A DNA stretch of 26,687 nt from JBELHR01 sp049606855. GTDB taxonomy: Bacteria; Bacteroidota; Bacteroidia; Flavobacteriales; Flavobacteriaceae. The notes beneath the pieces were generated by a model that saw only the letters and a program-made list of their open reading frames with translations, made no database searches and was not told the origin of the DNA. Below are positions 7,980-16,257 of the stretch, piece by piece (positions within the stretch are counted from its first letter, which is position 1; each line of letters starts with the position of its first letter). The stretch spans positions 1 through 26,687 of the forward strand of contig JBMYVY010000018.1 of assembly GCA_049606855.1 (NCBI GenBank), in the 5' to 3' direction. Made by a program: the position numbers and the translations under genes.

Positions 7980-8549
7980 TCAGTTCTCGACTTCTTCTAT
8001 TTCAGGATGAAATTCCTCCCAGGTTCCAATTTTTTCTCCTGAATCGAATTCGCCTCTTTTGACCAAATTTCCCTCCTCTTCATAAAAGCTCCAAATTCCG
8101 TGTTTTTCACCTGAGGCATAAAACCCCTTTTCTTTCAAAACACCACTCACATAATAGACCTCCCAATCACCATGTAACTTTCCTTGATCGTAGATTCTGG
8201 TATTTCGAACCGATCCCGATTTATAATATACCGTGCGTTTTCCGTGAAGCTTACCCTGTTGATAATTTACAATTTGAAAGGTCATCCCATTATCAAAATA
8301 CCATAGGATTGTACCGTGATATACCTCCTCATCTTCCGATAGACTTAGCCCTTTCATTTGAACGTTTCCATTCTTGTAATAGTCAACAAAGAGGTAACCT
8401 TCTTTGATTTTCTCGGGTGCAGGACGATAGAACGAGGCCTTCAATTTCTCCGTTGTAATCCAATTATCATCATACCATATAGTATCATTTTGAGCATAAG
8501 CAGCTATACTAATCAAAACGACAAGCGTTGTAGTTAAAAAATCTTTCAA
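7980..8549 (-). CDS. Exported MORN-repeat (YwqK-family) protein
   Basis: The 189-residue protein starts with a signal peptide (MKDFLTTTLVVLISIAAYAQ) and then consists of about five MORN-like repeats of roughly 22 residues with the pattern YYxxGxxxxxGxxxxGxxHGxW (for example YYKSGSVRNTRIYDQGKLHG and FYASGEKHGIWSFYEEEGN). Databases often label the family 'toxin-antitoxin system YwqK family antitoxin', but nothing here indicates a toxin partner, and an exported protein would be an odd antitoxin. It lies 54 bp downstream of the decarboxylase gene and 40 bp upstream of the mevalonate kinase gene, all on one strand. Function unknown; it may be a periplasmic or surface protein that is only a neighbour. 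Confidence 0.75.
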   Translation of the reverse strand: MKDFLTTTLVVLISIAAYAQNDTIWYDDNWITTEKLKASFYRPAPEKIKEGYLFVDYYKNGNVQMKGLSLSEDEEVYHGTILWYFDNGMTFQIVNYQQGKLHGKRTVYYKSGSVRNTRIYDQGKLHGDWEVYYVSGVLKEKGFYASGEKHGIWSFYEEEGNLVKRGEFDSGEKIGTWEEFHPEIEEVEN

Positions 8550-8603
8550 AATAAAACAGATAAAGTTAATCTAAACTCTAAAGGGTATGTTCTAACAATA
8601 AGT

Positions 8604-9683
8604 TTAAAGGGTCTTAATACCTATGCCGGTATAATCTCTAATATACTGATTATTTTGGCAAAAAACAACTAATTCGGCTTCAATAAAGGCCAAAACCTCG
8701 TCTTTTTGAGACGCCGGATATAGTAAATGTACATTTGCTCCTGCATCTAAAGTAAAACACAAAGCATTTCCTGTCTCTTTTCTAAACCTCCATATTTTCT
8801 CGATAACCTGAAGAGTACCTGGTCGCATTAAAATAAAGTACGGGTCCGAGGTCATCATCATTGCATGCAAGGTCAGGGCCTCTGATTCGACGAGTGCCAT
8901 AAATCCTTCTAAATCCCCAGATTGCAAGATATTAGATAATTTCTCTAAATTCTGATTCGCTTGAAGGAAACGCTGCTCTGCAAAAGGATGCCCATTCATT
9001 AGGTTATGCCCCAAAGTGGAACTTACTTGTTTCTCTCCTTTATCGATTAGTAAAATAGTGTCTTGAAAATCCTCAAACACAGTATGGACCTCAAAAGGGA
9101 ATTTCACACCATACAAATCAGAACTTTCGGGAATGCAATCAACTTCTCCCCAAACCACTAATGGGCCTTCGACAGAACGACAGGCAGATCCCGATCCCAA
9201 ACGAGCGAGAAAACTTGTTTTTTCGTTAAAGAACAAATCAGTCATTCCTGGATTTAATTCCCTTTCAATCTGCATCAAACAATGAGCGATTGCTGACATA
9301 CTACTTGCTGATGAGGCAATTCCTGAAGAATGAGGAAATGAATTCTCAGACCTCAAAACAAAATGAAAATCTTTTAAAAATGGAATATATGTTGTGATTC
9401 TCTCAAAAAATGTTTCAATTTTTGGTCGAAAACTTGCTTTCAAGGCTCCTTCAAACCAAACATCAAAACTAAACGAATCTTTATTAGTCTTTTCTTGGAC
9501 CTCAATAGACATTGAAGTATGGCAGTTATTCAAGGTAAAACTTATGGATGCGTTTTTTGGAATTTGCGGATCAGATTTCCCCCAATACTTTACTAGGGCT
9601 ATATTGGATGGACTCTGACAAGAAAAGAGCTTATTTTCTAAATTTCTGTTGCTGTAATTGGCGATAAATTTATCCAGTATCAC
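8604..9683 (-). CDS. mvaD: Diphosphomevalonate decarboxylase
   Basis: ATP-dependent decarboxylation of diphosphomevalonate to isopentenyl diphosphate. Motifs (numbered from the GTG at 9683, 359 residues): substrate-binding SPSNIALVKYWGK (24-36), the GHMP phosphate loop HSSGIASSASSM (118-129), SGSACRS with the expected Arg169, and TLDAGANVHLLY with the catalytic Asp313. No in-frame ATG exists upstream of the conserved block. A TTG at 9701 is open, but it coincides with the last bases of a -7 element (9706-9699), so transcripts would begin downstream of it; the GTG at 9683 is the better start and gives the usual 20-odd residues before SPSN. The gene is divergent from the thiamine pyrophosphokinase gene. 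Confidence 0.85.
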   Translation of the reverse strand: MILDKFIANYSNRNLENKLFSCQSPSNIALVKYWGKSDPQIPKNASISFTLNNCHTSMSIEVQEKTNKDSFSFDVWFEGALKASFRPKIETFFERITTYIPFLKDFHFVLRSENSFPHSSGIASSASSMSAIAHCLMQIERELNPGMTDLFFNEKTSFLARLGSGSACRSVEGPLVVWGEVDCIPESSDLYGVKFPFEVHTVFEDFQDTILLIDKGEKQVSSTLGHNLMNGHPFAEQRFLQANQNLEKLSNILQSGDLEGFMALVESEALTLHAMMMTSDPYFILMRPGTLQVIEKIWRFRKETGNALCFTLDAGANVHLLYPASQKDEVLAFIEAELVVFCQNNQYIRDYTGIGIKTL

Positions 9684-9698
9684 AAGAATGGTTTTTGA

Positions 9699-9706
9699 CA
9701 AAGATA
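9699..9706 (-). promoter_or_regulatory. -7 promoter element of diphosphomevalonate decarboxylase
   Basis: Minus-strand TATCTTTG matches TAnnTTTG exactly. A transcript start about seven bases downstream (near 9692) leaves only about ten bases before the GTG at 9683. It is six bases from the opposing element at 9713-9720. Confidence 0.5.
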
Positions 9707-9712
9707 ATTTAT

Positions 9713-9720
9713 TATTTTTG
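9713..9720 (+). promoter_or_regulatory. -7 promoter element of thiamine pyrophosphokinase
   Basis: Plus-strand TATTTTTG matches TAnnTTTG exactly; a TTG at 9695-9697 stands 15 bases upstream, somewhat short for a -33 element. The ATG at 9725 begins four bases after the element, so the message should be leaderless or nearly so. Confidence 0.45.
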
Positions 9721-9724
9721 TTTC

Positions 9725-10345
9725 ATGGGGACAAAAAAAGCCTTCCTACTTCTCAATGGTCATCCACCGAAAACTTATCCAAATCTCAAAGATTTCGATT
9801 TGACTTGTGTAGTTGATGGAGCGAGTAGTCAGTTGAATTCATTAAATGAATTACCTGATATTATCTGTGGGGACTTGGATTCCATTTCAACCGAGAATAG
9901 AACTAAATTTAAAGATCGAATCATTCTGACTGAGGATCAGGAACATACTGACTTCGAAAAGGCTTTGACTCTTATCTATGACCGGGGAATTACAGAGGTA
10001 TCCGTTTATGGAGGCAGCGGTATGGAACAGGATCATTTTTTAGGCAATTTATCCACGGCTTTGGCCTGGAAAAACAAATTAAATCTTGTTTTTTACGATG
10101 AATATGGACGCTATTTTTTACTTAAAAAAAACAGTGTAAATCGTTTTGACGTTTCAGTGAGCGGCATTGTGTCGCTGATTCCCTTATTCGAGGCAAAGCA
10201 TATTATGACAACAGGCTTAAAGTACCCTTTAAATAATGAATCTCTTCACTTTGGAAGTCGCATCGGAAGTCGTAATTTTGCCACACACAAACAAGTAGAA
10301 ATCACCTACAAATCGGGTGATCTGCTCTTATTCATACAAGAATGA
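9725..10345 (+). CDS. Thiamine pyrophosphokinase
   Basis: Transfers pyrophosphate from ATP to thiamine to make thiamine diphosphate. The 206-residue product shows the family motifs: CVVDGASSQL (28-37), ICGDLDSIS (47-55), DQEHTDFEKAL (71-81, the DxxTDxxKAL signature) and GGSGMEQDHFLGNLS (96-110); a C-terminal beta domain follows. The start is the ATG at 9725. An open TTG at 9695 would add ten residues but lies upstream of the -7 element. It overlaps the following small gene by 4 bp (ATGA), so both are one unit. No TPP riboswitch is possible in the short leader. Confidence 0.85.
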   Translation: MGTKKAFLLLNGHPPKTYPNLKDFDLTCVVDGASSQLNSLNELPDIICGDLDSISTENRTKFKDRIILTEDQEHTDFEKALTLIYDRGITEVSVYGGSGMEQDHFLGNLSTALAWKNKLNLVFYDEYGRYFLLKKNSVNRFDVSVSGIVSLIPLFEAKHIMTTGLKYPLNNESLHFGSRIGSRNFATHKQVEITYKSGDLLLFIQE

Positions 10346-10569
10346 AAATTAAATTAATTTGGGACTTTTATGGAGATGATGCTGAGCAAACTGCAAAACA
10401 TCATGAAATTCACTTAAAAGAATTTGCAGAAATTGATCAACTTCCCTATTCAGAAACTGGAGTTATTCAGTCCAAGCCTGGTCATTTTTACGCCTTCATT
10501 ACTGTAGAAAAAAAGCATATGATTCCCTTTCGAGATGCCCTGAAACCTCATCGAGGCTTAAAGGCGTGA
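10342..10569 (+). CDS. Small conserved-looking protein of unknown function
   Basis: A 75-residue protein that I do not recognise. It starts within the TPK stop region (ATGA overlap) and so looks translationally coupled. The sequence is soluble and mixed (MKIKLIWDFYGDDAEQTAKH), with a His-rich first third (HHEIHL at about 20-25) and no membrane segment or Cys. Its end overlaps the convergent flavoprotein gene by 12 bp. The codon-level fit with the upstream gene and the compact overlap argue for a real gene. The function is not predictable from sequence alone; a link with thiamine metabolism is only suggested by position. Confidence 0.65.
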   Translation: MKIKLIWDFYGDDAEQTAKHHEIHLKEFAEIDQLPYSETGVIQSKPGHFYAFITVEKKHMIPFRDALKPHRGLKA

Positions 10570-11775
10570 TCCTAAAGCTTCGGCTATTATAAATCCTCCC
10601 GTCCAGGCATTTTGAAAATTAAATCCCCCTGTGACGGCGTCCACATCGATAAATTCTCCTGCCATAAATAAGTTTGGAAATAATTTACTTTCATAGGTTT
10701 TGAAATTTATTTCCTTTAGACTCACTCCACCTGCGGTAACGAATTCATCTTTGAAAGTTGATTTCCCATCTACCTTAAATTCGCAAGCAAAAAGCGTCTG
10801 GATAAGTATCTTAATATCCTTATTTGATAGATCTGCCCAACGTTTTTTAGAATCAATTTGACTGAATTCTATCAGACGCTCCCACAGTCTTTTGGGTATT
10901 CTGGAATCCAAGCTGCGTTGAATAAGTTTCATTTTCCGATTATTTTCTCGAAAATCTTCCACCAAATCCTCTACCTCATCCAGATCCATATTCAACCAAT
11001 TGACGAGCAGGGTAAATTGGTAATTTTTATCGTGCAATTCTCGAGCTGACTCTGCAGAGAGTTTTAGAATAGCTGGTCCACTTAAACCCCAATGGGTTAC
11101 CAAGATTGGGCCTTTGGTTCCTCCCTTGGCTCCAGCAATCTTACAACGGCCTTTTTCAACAGATACTCCTGGAATACCCTCCAATCTCGAATCCTTAATA
11201 TTGAATGTGAACAAGGACGGAATAGGCGCTACAATATTGTGCCCATGTGACGCTAACTGTTCCCATAGAGGCTTTGAAGCCCCTGGAACCAAAACTAAGG
11301 CTTTGGATGTATAAGTTTTGTCTTTTGCGTAAAGCATCCAAGAACCACCTTCAACCTGCTTAAATTCTTGAACATTCACAGATAACTCCACCTGTATTTC
11401 TAACTTCTTGGTGAGTTCTAAAAAACAATTTATAATCGATTCTGACTTATTTGATTCTGGAAATATCCTACCATCCCCTTCAATTTTAAGGGGTACCCCT
11501 CGCGATTCAAACCACTCCATAGTATCTCCAGTCATGAATCTGTGAAAAGGTCCCAACAGTTCCTTCCTCCCTCTAGGATAATTCTTGACCAAATCCTTGG
11601 GTATAAAGCATGCATGGGTAACATTACATCGGCCTCCTCCTGAAATTTTGACCTTGGAGAGGACGTTTTTCGATTTCTCAAGAATCAAAACCTTTAGATC
11701 TGGTCTTTGCTCTTTGAGGTTTATGGCGGTAAAAAAACCAGCTGCTCCACCACCAACAATAATTACATCCATCAT
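10558..11775 (-). CDS. HI0933/BaiN-family FAD-dependent flavoprotein
   Basis: Predicted NAD(P)/FAD-dependent oxidoreductase of 405 residues. N-terminal FAD-binding fold: MDVIIVGGGAAGFFTAINL (2-20) with the GxGxxG-like GGGAAG, then KISGGGRCNVTHAC (43-56), the hallmark of this family. A central inserted domain follows, and the C-terminus closes the FAD site with AGEFIDVDAVTGGFNFQNAW (about 371-390). Family members include reductases of bile-acid-type enones and putative aminoacetone oxidases, but the physiological substrate is generally unknown. It starts by ATGA overlap with the GYDIA kinase gene and so belongs to the HMG-CoA reductase operon. Its 3' end overlaps the convergent small gene by 12 bp. 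Confidence 0.85.
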   Translation of the reverse strand: MMDVIIVGGGAAGFFTAINLKEQRPDLKVLILEKSKNVLSKVKISGGGRCNVTHACFIPKDLVKNYPRGRKELLGPFHRFMTGDTMEWFESRGVPLKIEGDGRIFPESNKSESIINCFLELTKKLEIQVELSVNVQEFKQVEGGSWMLYAKDKTYTSKALVLVPGASKPLWEQLASHGHNIVAPIPSLFTFNIKDSRLEGIPGVSVEKGRCKIAGAKGGTKGPILVTHWGLSGPAILKLSAESARELHDKNYQFTLLVNWLNMDLDEVEDLVEDFRENNRKMKLIQRSLDSRIPKRLWERLIEFSQIDSKKRWADLSNKDIKILIQTLFACEFKVDGKSTFKDEFVTAGGVSLKEINFKTYESKLFPNLFMAGEFIDVDAVTGGFNFQNAWTGGFIIAEALGSRL

Positions 11776-12695
11776 AGAATCATATCTTTGTATTCTATAA
11801 TGGTTGAATAGCCTTTTTCCTTAAAATAATCTCGAGAACCTGTTGCCAAAATGAAATCACCACCCCAAGCGCCAAGACTTTTTACACAACCCGAATAATC
11901 TGGAAAAAGTTCCTCCTTGATCGTTTTCATTTGCAACAATGAGGCGATCAATTCTTCATGTCTATGCATCAAAGTCTCAAATTCAACCAAGAGTTCACAC
12001 CTACCTACCTGCTTAGTGATTCCATCAATCTCCTTAATAACCTCGTCAGTTCGGGACTGATCTTGATCAAGAAAGTGCTTAATTCCCTTTCTTGAATTCA
12101 TTTTTTTATTCAGATGAACAAAAAAGAGGTCATTGGAGAATTTTGGTTGAAAATCCATTTTTTCTACAAAAGGTTGTCCCTTTATTAATTGGTAGATCAA
12201 TGGACTTGAGCTTCCAGCACAAGCTAAATCATATCCACTCCCTCCGAAGGTCTTATTTAATAAAATATAAGGGTCAACGTTGGCCCAACGACTCAAAAAA
12301 TAGATCAGCGTAGAGGAGGAACCCAGCCCCCAATCTCGATTAAATTCTAAAAAACTTTCGACCATCACTCCCCCATCTTCCTCCAAAAACTGAGGGTTCA
12401 GAGCTCTTACTTTCAGCAATAATTCTTGAAGTCGCTCAGCGAAATCATGATCACTTTGCTCACTCTCAACATCGTAAGTCGCACTGATTAATCGCAGTTT
12501 AGGAAGACTGAGGTTCACGGTTAACCAACAATGACCTGTAGGGTCGTAGGATTTCCACAGAACTTCCGGTTCATCTATGCCACTGACATCAAATTTTTGC
12601 CCAAATCTCGTCGGTAGCGCGAGGGTTTTTGCACCCTTTAACACCACATATTCCCCAGTGAGCATTAGCTTTCCATGTCCGTAATATGTCTTCAT
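11772..12695 (-). CDS. GYDIA-family GHMP kinase, candidate phosphomevalonate kinase
   Basis: The 307-residue protein has the GHMP fold motifs: HGKLMLTGEYVVLKGAKTLA (7-26), phosphate loop RDWGLGSSSTLIY (120-132), and GGSGYDLACAGSSSPLIY (151-168), the family-defining GYDIA motif, here GYDLA, with the likely catalytic Asp156. The third motif is degenerate (LGAWGGDFILATG, 274-286). Position between HMG-CoA reductase (TAATG overlap by one base) and the flavoprotein (ATGA overlap), and the absence of another phosphomevalonate kinase in this otherwise complete set, suggest that it phosphorylates 5-phosphomevalonate. This role is inferred, since such a kinase could also be encoded elsewhere. Confidence 0.8.
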   Translation of the reverse strand: MKTYYGHGKLMLTGEYVVLKGAKTLALPTRFGQKFDVSGIDEPEVLWKSYDPTGHCWLTVNLSLPKLRLISATYDVESEQSDHDFAERLQELLLKVRALNPQFLEEDGGVMVESFLEFNRDWGLGSSSTLIYFLSRWANVDPYILLNKTFGGSGYDLACAGSSSPLIYQLIKGQPFVEKMDFQPKFSNDLFFVHLNKKMNSRKGIKHFLDQDQSRTDEVIKEIDGITKQVGRCELLVEFETLMHRHEELIASLLQMKTIKEELFPDYSGCVKSLGAWGGDFILATGSRDYFKEKGYSTIIEYKDMIL

Positions 12696-13957
12696 TAAAG
12701 TTGTTCTATAAATTCCAATACAGCCTTGTGACTGATGGTTTTGTCCTTAAAATAATCTTCAACTTGAGCTCTTTTCTCTCCCTGAATCCCTTCTTGATTC
12801 AAAATATTACTCAAGTGCATTTTCATATGTCCCTCTTGGATTCCAGAAGTCACCAGAGCGCGAAGTGCCGCAAAGTTTTGAGCTAAACCAACTGCTGCCG
12901 TAATTTGCATCAATTCAGCCGCATTTGGCCTCCCCATAACATCCATACTAAACTGAGCTAAGGGGTGTAATGCTGTCAAGCCACCAACGGTACCAAGAGC
13001 TAAAGGAAGTTCTAGACTGAAACTAAACTGCCCATCTTGAATTTCGCAAGAAGACAAACTCGAGTATTGACCATTTCTAGCTGCATAAGCATGAGCACCA
13101 GCTTCAATGGCTCGAAAATCATTTCCAGTGGCCAAAACCACGGAATCAATTCCATTCATAATTCCTTTGTTATGAGTAACTGCGCGATAGGGTTCGATCC
13201 TTGCAATATCAACGGCCCTTTTGAACTTTTTTGCAAATTCCATTGCATTCTCAACCGGCAACTCCTCTACAGGACAAGAAACAGTAGCTCTAACTACGCA
13301 ATTTGGAACATAATTTGACAAAATACTCATGATTACTTCTACTCCTTTTGAGGCTACCACTTTTGCCATGGCCTCTAAACAAGAATTAATGAAGTTTGCA
13401 CCCATGGAATCGCGGGTATCAAAACTCACATGAATTTGATAATAGTCTTTTAGGTCAGCACTTTTATCTCTCAATTCAACTTTGGTAATTCCACCTCCTC
13501 TTTTTCTCATATTAACAGTTAAAGCCTCAGTAGCTTCAATCATTTCTGCCATACTCGATTCATAGATCTCTTTTAACTCTTGAAATCCGCCATCGTATTG
13601 AAGATGTATTTGTCCAATTTTTTCAGTTCCGAGAACTTCTGTGCTAAAACCTCCTTTGCTTGACCAAAGTTTTGCTACCAAAGATGCTGCCGCTACAACC
13701 GAACTCTCCTCAATCACCATTGGAACGGCATAACTTCTATTATTAATTACAAAATTCGGTGCAATGCCTAAGGGTAAATAATAGTTCGAAATAGAGTTTT
13801 CTATAAAATCATCATGTAGGGCTTGTAGTTTATCGTCTGTATTCCAATACTGTTTTAAAATGCTTTCATAATTTTTGTCTTCAGATAAGAACTCCTGGAC
13901 TAGCCAATCAATTTTCTTCTCTTTATTTAATTTTGAAAACCCGTTTACTAAGGACAT
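12695..13957 (-). CDS. HMG-CoA reductase, class II
   Basis: Reduces HMG-CoA to mevalonate (or runs in reverse). The 420-residue product has the class II layout without membrane anchor: ENSISNYYLPLGIAPNF (53-69), the Glu pair in VIEESSVVAAAS (81-92, Glu83 expected catalytic), NKGIMNGIDSVVLATGND (263-280) with Lys264 and Asp280, and GHMKMHLSN (376-384) with His381. These spacings match the Pseudomonas mevalonii enzyme closely. Class II enzymes are often degradative, but here the gene stands with mevalonate-pathway kinases, so a biosynthetic role is likely. It is the first gene of a three-gene unit and has a -7 element 28 bases upstream of its ATG. Cofactor preference cannot be told. Confidence 0.9.
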   Translation of the reverse strand: MSLVNGFSKLNKEKKIDWLVQEFLSEDKNYESILKQYWNTDDKLQALHDDFIENSISNYYLPLGIAPNFVINNRSYAVPMVIEESSVVAAASLVAKLWSSKGGFSTEVLGTEKIGQIHLQYDGGFQELKEIYESSMAEMIEATEALTVNMRKRGGGITKVELRDKSADLKDYYQIHVSFDTRDSMGANFINSCLEAMAKVVASKGVEVIMSILSNYVPNCVVRATVSCPVEELPVENAMEFAKKFKRAVDIARIEPYRAVTHNKGIMNGIDSVVLATGNDFRAIEAGAHAYAARNGQYSSLSSCEIQDGQFSFSLELPLALGTVGGLTALHPLAQFSMDVMGRPNAAELMQITAAVGLAQNFAALRALVTSGIQEGHMKMHLSNILNQEGIQGEKRAQVEDYFKDKTISHKAVLEFIEQL

Positions 13958-13984
13958 ATATTTTCTTTAATTCTATTTGAATTT

Positions 13985-13992
13985 CAAAGATA
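13985..13992 (-). promoter_or_regulatory. -7 promoter element of the HMG-CoA reductase operon
   Basis: Minus-strand TATCTTTG, an exact TAnnTTTG, with a predicted leader of about 20 bases to the ATG at 13957. A TTTTG lies about 14 bases upstream of it, shorter than the usual spacing. Confidence 0.5.
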
Positions 13993-14103
13993 ATAAAACC
14001 TACAACCAAAATTTATTTTGACACCCTTTTAACTTCAAAAAGCCCGGCAGTTTCCCTAAATTTTATTTAATTTACGTCCCGTTGATAAAAAACAAACACA
14101 AAA

Positions 14104-16254
14104 ATGAAAAAACTAGCGATTTTTTTTCTTTTTGTGAGCGCCTCATTAAGTGCTCAAAAAAAAGAAATCAGTCTTGAAGACATTTGGCAAGGCACATTTA
14201 GAGCTTCCTACATGAACTCTCTAAATTCCATGAATGGAGATTATTACAGTTTATTAAACTATTCCAAAGATGCTGTGACCGTTGATCAATACAGTTATAA
14301 AACATTAGAAAAAGTCGCGACTGTAGTTAATTCAGCGGACCTTGAATTAGATGGCTTCCAGACATATTCGTTTAATGCTGATGAAACTAAACTGATTTTA
14401 GGAACGAAAATTTCCTCAATTTACAGAAGGTCAAAAATAGGAACCTATTATGTCTATGACCGAGATTCAAAAACCTTAACCCTTATTGATGAGGAGCCTA
14501 TTCAAGAGCCGACCTTCTCTCCAGATTCTAAAAAAATCGCCTACGTTAAGGGGAACAATATTTACATTAAAAATTTTGACACTGAACAAAGCACACAAGT
14601 CACTACAGACGGTGAAAAAAATGCCATAATTAATGGTATTTCTGATTGGGTTTACGAAGAGGAATTTTCAAAAGTCCGCATGTTTGAATGGAATGCCAAC
14701 AGCAGTTACTTAGCCTTTGTTCGTTTTGACGAGCGCGAAGTTCCTGAATTCTCAATGGATATATTCGGAACTGGGCTTTATCCAACTCAACAGGTATTTA
14801 AATACCCAAAGGCAGGAGAAAAAAACGCCACAGTTAGCTTACATGTTTACAACCTTCAAGAAGGAAAAACTCAAACTGTAGACGCTGGAGACTATGAATA
14901 CATTCCTCGTATTCAATTTTCAAATAAATCCAATGAGTTAACAGCGATGACCTTAAACCGTCATCAGAATGACTTAAAATTATTAGCAATTGACGTTCAG
15001 TCAGGAACCATCAAAACCTTGATTGAGGAAACGGACAAAGCATATGTCGACATACACGATAACCTTACTTTTTTAGAGGACAATAGTTTCATCTGGACTT
15101 CTGAAAAAAGTGGTTGGAATCACTTATATCACTACGATGAGAATGGTAAACTCATTCGTCAAATTACTGATGGCCAATGGGAGGTTACTAACTATTATGG
15201 TTACCAATCAAAAACTAAAACTCTTTTTTACCAATCTTCGGAAACCGGTTCAATCAACCGAGGAGTATATGCCATCAAGATCAATGGAAAGTCAAAAAAA
15301 CTACTTTCAAATGACCAGGGGACTTCGCGAGCAGCTTTTAGTAAAAACATGAATTACTACATCAATACTTATAGTGACTCAGCTACTCCATCAAGATATA
15401 GCCTTCACAACTCAAAAGGAAAGGAATTAAAAGAAGTCATGAACAATGATAAATTGTTGGCTCAATACAATTCTTACCAAGTGTCATCTAAAGAGTTTTT
15501 TACACTTACCACAGAGAACGGAAGTTTTAATGCATGGATGATTAGACCTGCAGATTTTGATGAAAATAAAGAATACCCTTTATTTATGACTCAATATTCT
15601 GGTCCAGGATCTCAATCTGTTTCCAATTCATGGGGTGGGTCCAATGACTATTGGTTTCAACACCTTGCTCAAAAGGGAATTATTGTCGTTTGTGTTGACG
15701 GTCGTGGTACCGGACTAAAAGGTGCTGACTTTAAAAAAGTGACCTATCAAGAATTAGGAAAATTTGAAGTAGAAGATCAAATCGATGCTGCCAAACAATT
15801 AGGAGAACGCTCGTATATCGATTCAGAACGTATTGGAATTTGGGGATGGTCTTATGGAGGATTCATGTCTACAAATTGCATCTTAAAAGGAAATGACGTA
15901 TTTGCCATGGCAATTGCAGTTGCTCCCGTTACTTCATGGAGATATTACGATTCTGTTTATACGGAACGTTATATGAGAACTCCGCAAGAAAATCCTAGCG
16001 GCTACGATGATAACTCTCCAATTTTTCATGCGGCAAAATTGACCGGAAAATATTTATTAGTTCATGGAACTGGTGATGACAATGTTCATGTTCAAAACAC
16101 CATGCAAATGATTAATGCATTGGTAAGTGAAGACAAGCAATTTGATTTAATGTTATATCCTGACCGTGCTCACGGAATTTACAGAGGTAAAAACACGCGT
16201 TTACAGCTTTATCAAAAAATGACTAATTTTATCGAATCTAACCTAAAACCATAA
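14104..16254 (+). CDS. Dipeptidyl peptidase IV (S9B serine peptidase)
   Basis: Exported peptidase that removes X-Pro or X-Ala dipeptides from the N-terminus of peptides in the periplasm. The 716-residue product starts with a signal peptide (MKKLAIFFLFVSASLSA). A beta-propeller domain (about 60-450) includes DWVYEEEF (181-188), the Glu pair that holds the free N-terminus of the substrate. The alpha/beta-hydrolase domain (about 480-716) has GWSYGG with Ser583, GTGDDNVH with Asp658 and DRAHGIY with His690, a complete triad. Two peptide transporters follow at 3-bp and 1-bp spacing, so released dipeptides are probably imported by the same operon. The 146-bp upstream gap is shared with the divergent HMG-CoA reductase gene; no exact TAnnTTTG was found on this strand. 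Confidence 0.93.
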   Translation: MKKLAIFFLFVSASLSAQKKEISLEDIWQGTFRASYMNSLNSMNGDYYSLLNYSKDAVTVDQYSYKTLEKVATVVNSADLELDGFQTYSFNADETKLILGTKISSIYRRSKIGTYYVYDRDSKTLTLIDEEPIQEPTFSPDSKKIAYVKGNNIYIKNFDTEQSTQVTTDGEKNAIINGISDWVYEEEFSKVRMFEWNANSSYLAFVRFDEREVPEFSMDIFGTGLYPTQQVFKYPKAGEKNATVSLHVYNLQEGKTQTVDAGDYEYIPRIQFSNKSNELTAMTLNRHQNDLKLLAIDVQSGTIKTLIEETDKAYVDIHDNLTFLEDNSFIWTSEKSGWNHLYHYDENGKLIRQITDGQWEVTNYYGYQSKTKTLFYQSSETGSINRGVYAIKINGKSKKLLSNDQGTSRAAFSKNMNYYINTYSDSATPSRYSLHNSKGKELKEVMNNDKLLAQYNSYQVSSKEFFTLTTENGSFNAWMIRPADFDENKEYPLFMTQYSGPGSQSVSNSWGGSNDYWFQHLAQKGIIVVCVDGRGTGLKGADFKKVTYQELGKFEVEDQIDAAKQLGERSYIDSERIGIWGWSYGGFMSTNCILKGNDVFAMAIAVAPVTSWRYYDSVYTERYMRTPQENPSGYDDNSPIFHAAKLTGKYLLVHGTGDDNVHVQNTMQMINALVSEDKQFDLMLYPDRAHGIYRGKNTRLQLYQKMTNFIESNLKP

Positions 16255-16257
16255 TTT

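Noticed and set aside
7980..8549. Toxin-antitoxin module around the YwqK-like gene
   Set aside because: No small partner gene is present, and the protein has a signal peptide.
9684..9701. TTG start for the diphosphomevalonate decarboxylase
   Set aside because: The codon is within the -7 element, so it should not be transcribed; the GTG at 9683 is preferred.
9695..9724. TTG start of the thiamine pyrophosphokinase ten codons upstream
   Set aside because: This codon is upstream of the -7 element and the conserved protein begins at the ATG at 9725.
14018..14023. TTGACA upstream of the dipeptidyl peptidase gene as a sigma-70 -35 box
   Set aside because: Bacteroidota primary promoters do not use the E. 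coli -35/-10 pair, and no TAnnTTTG stands at a proper distance.
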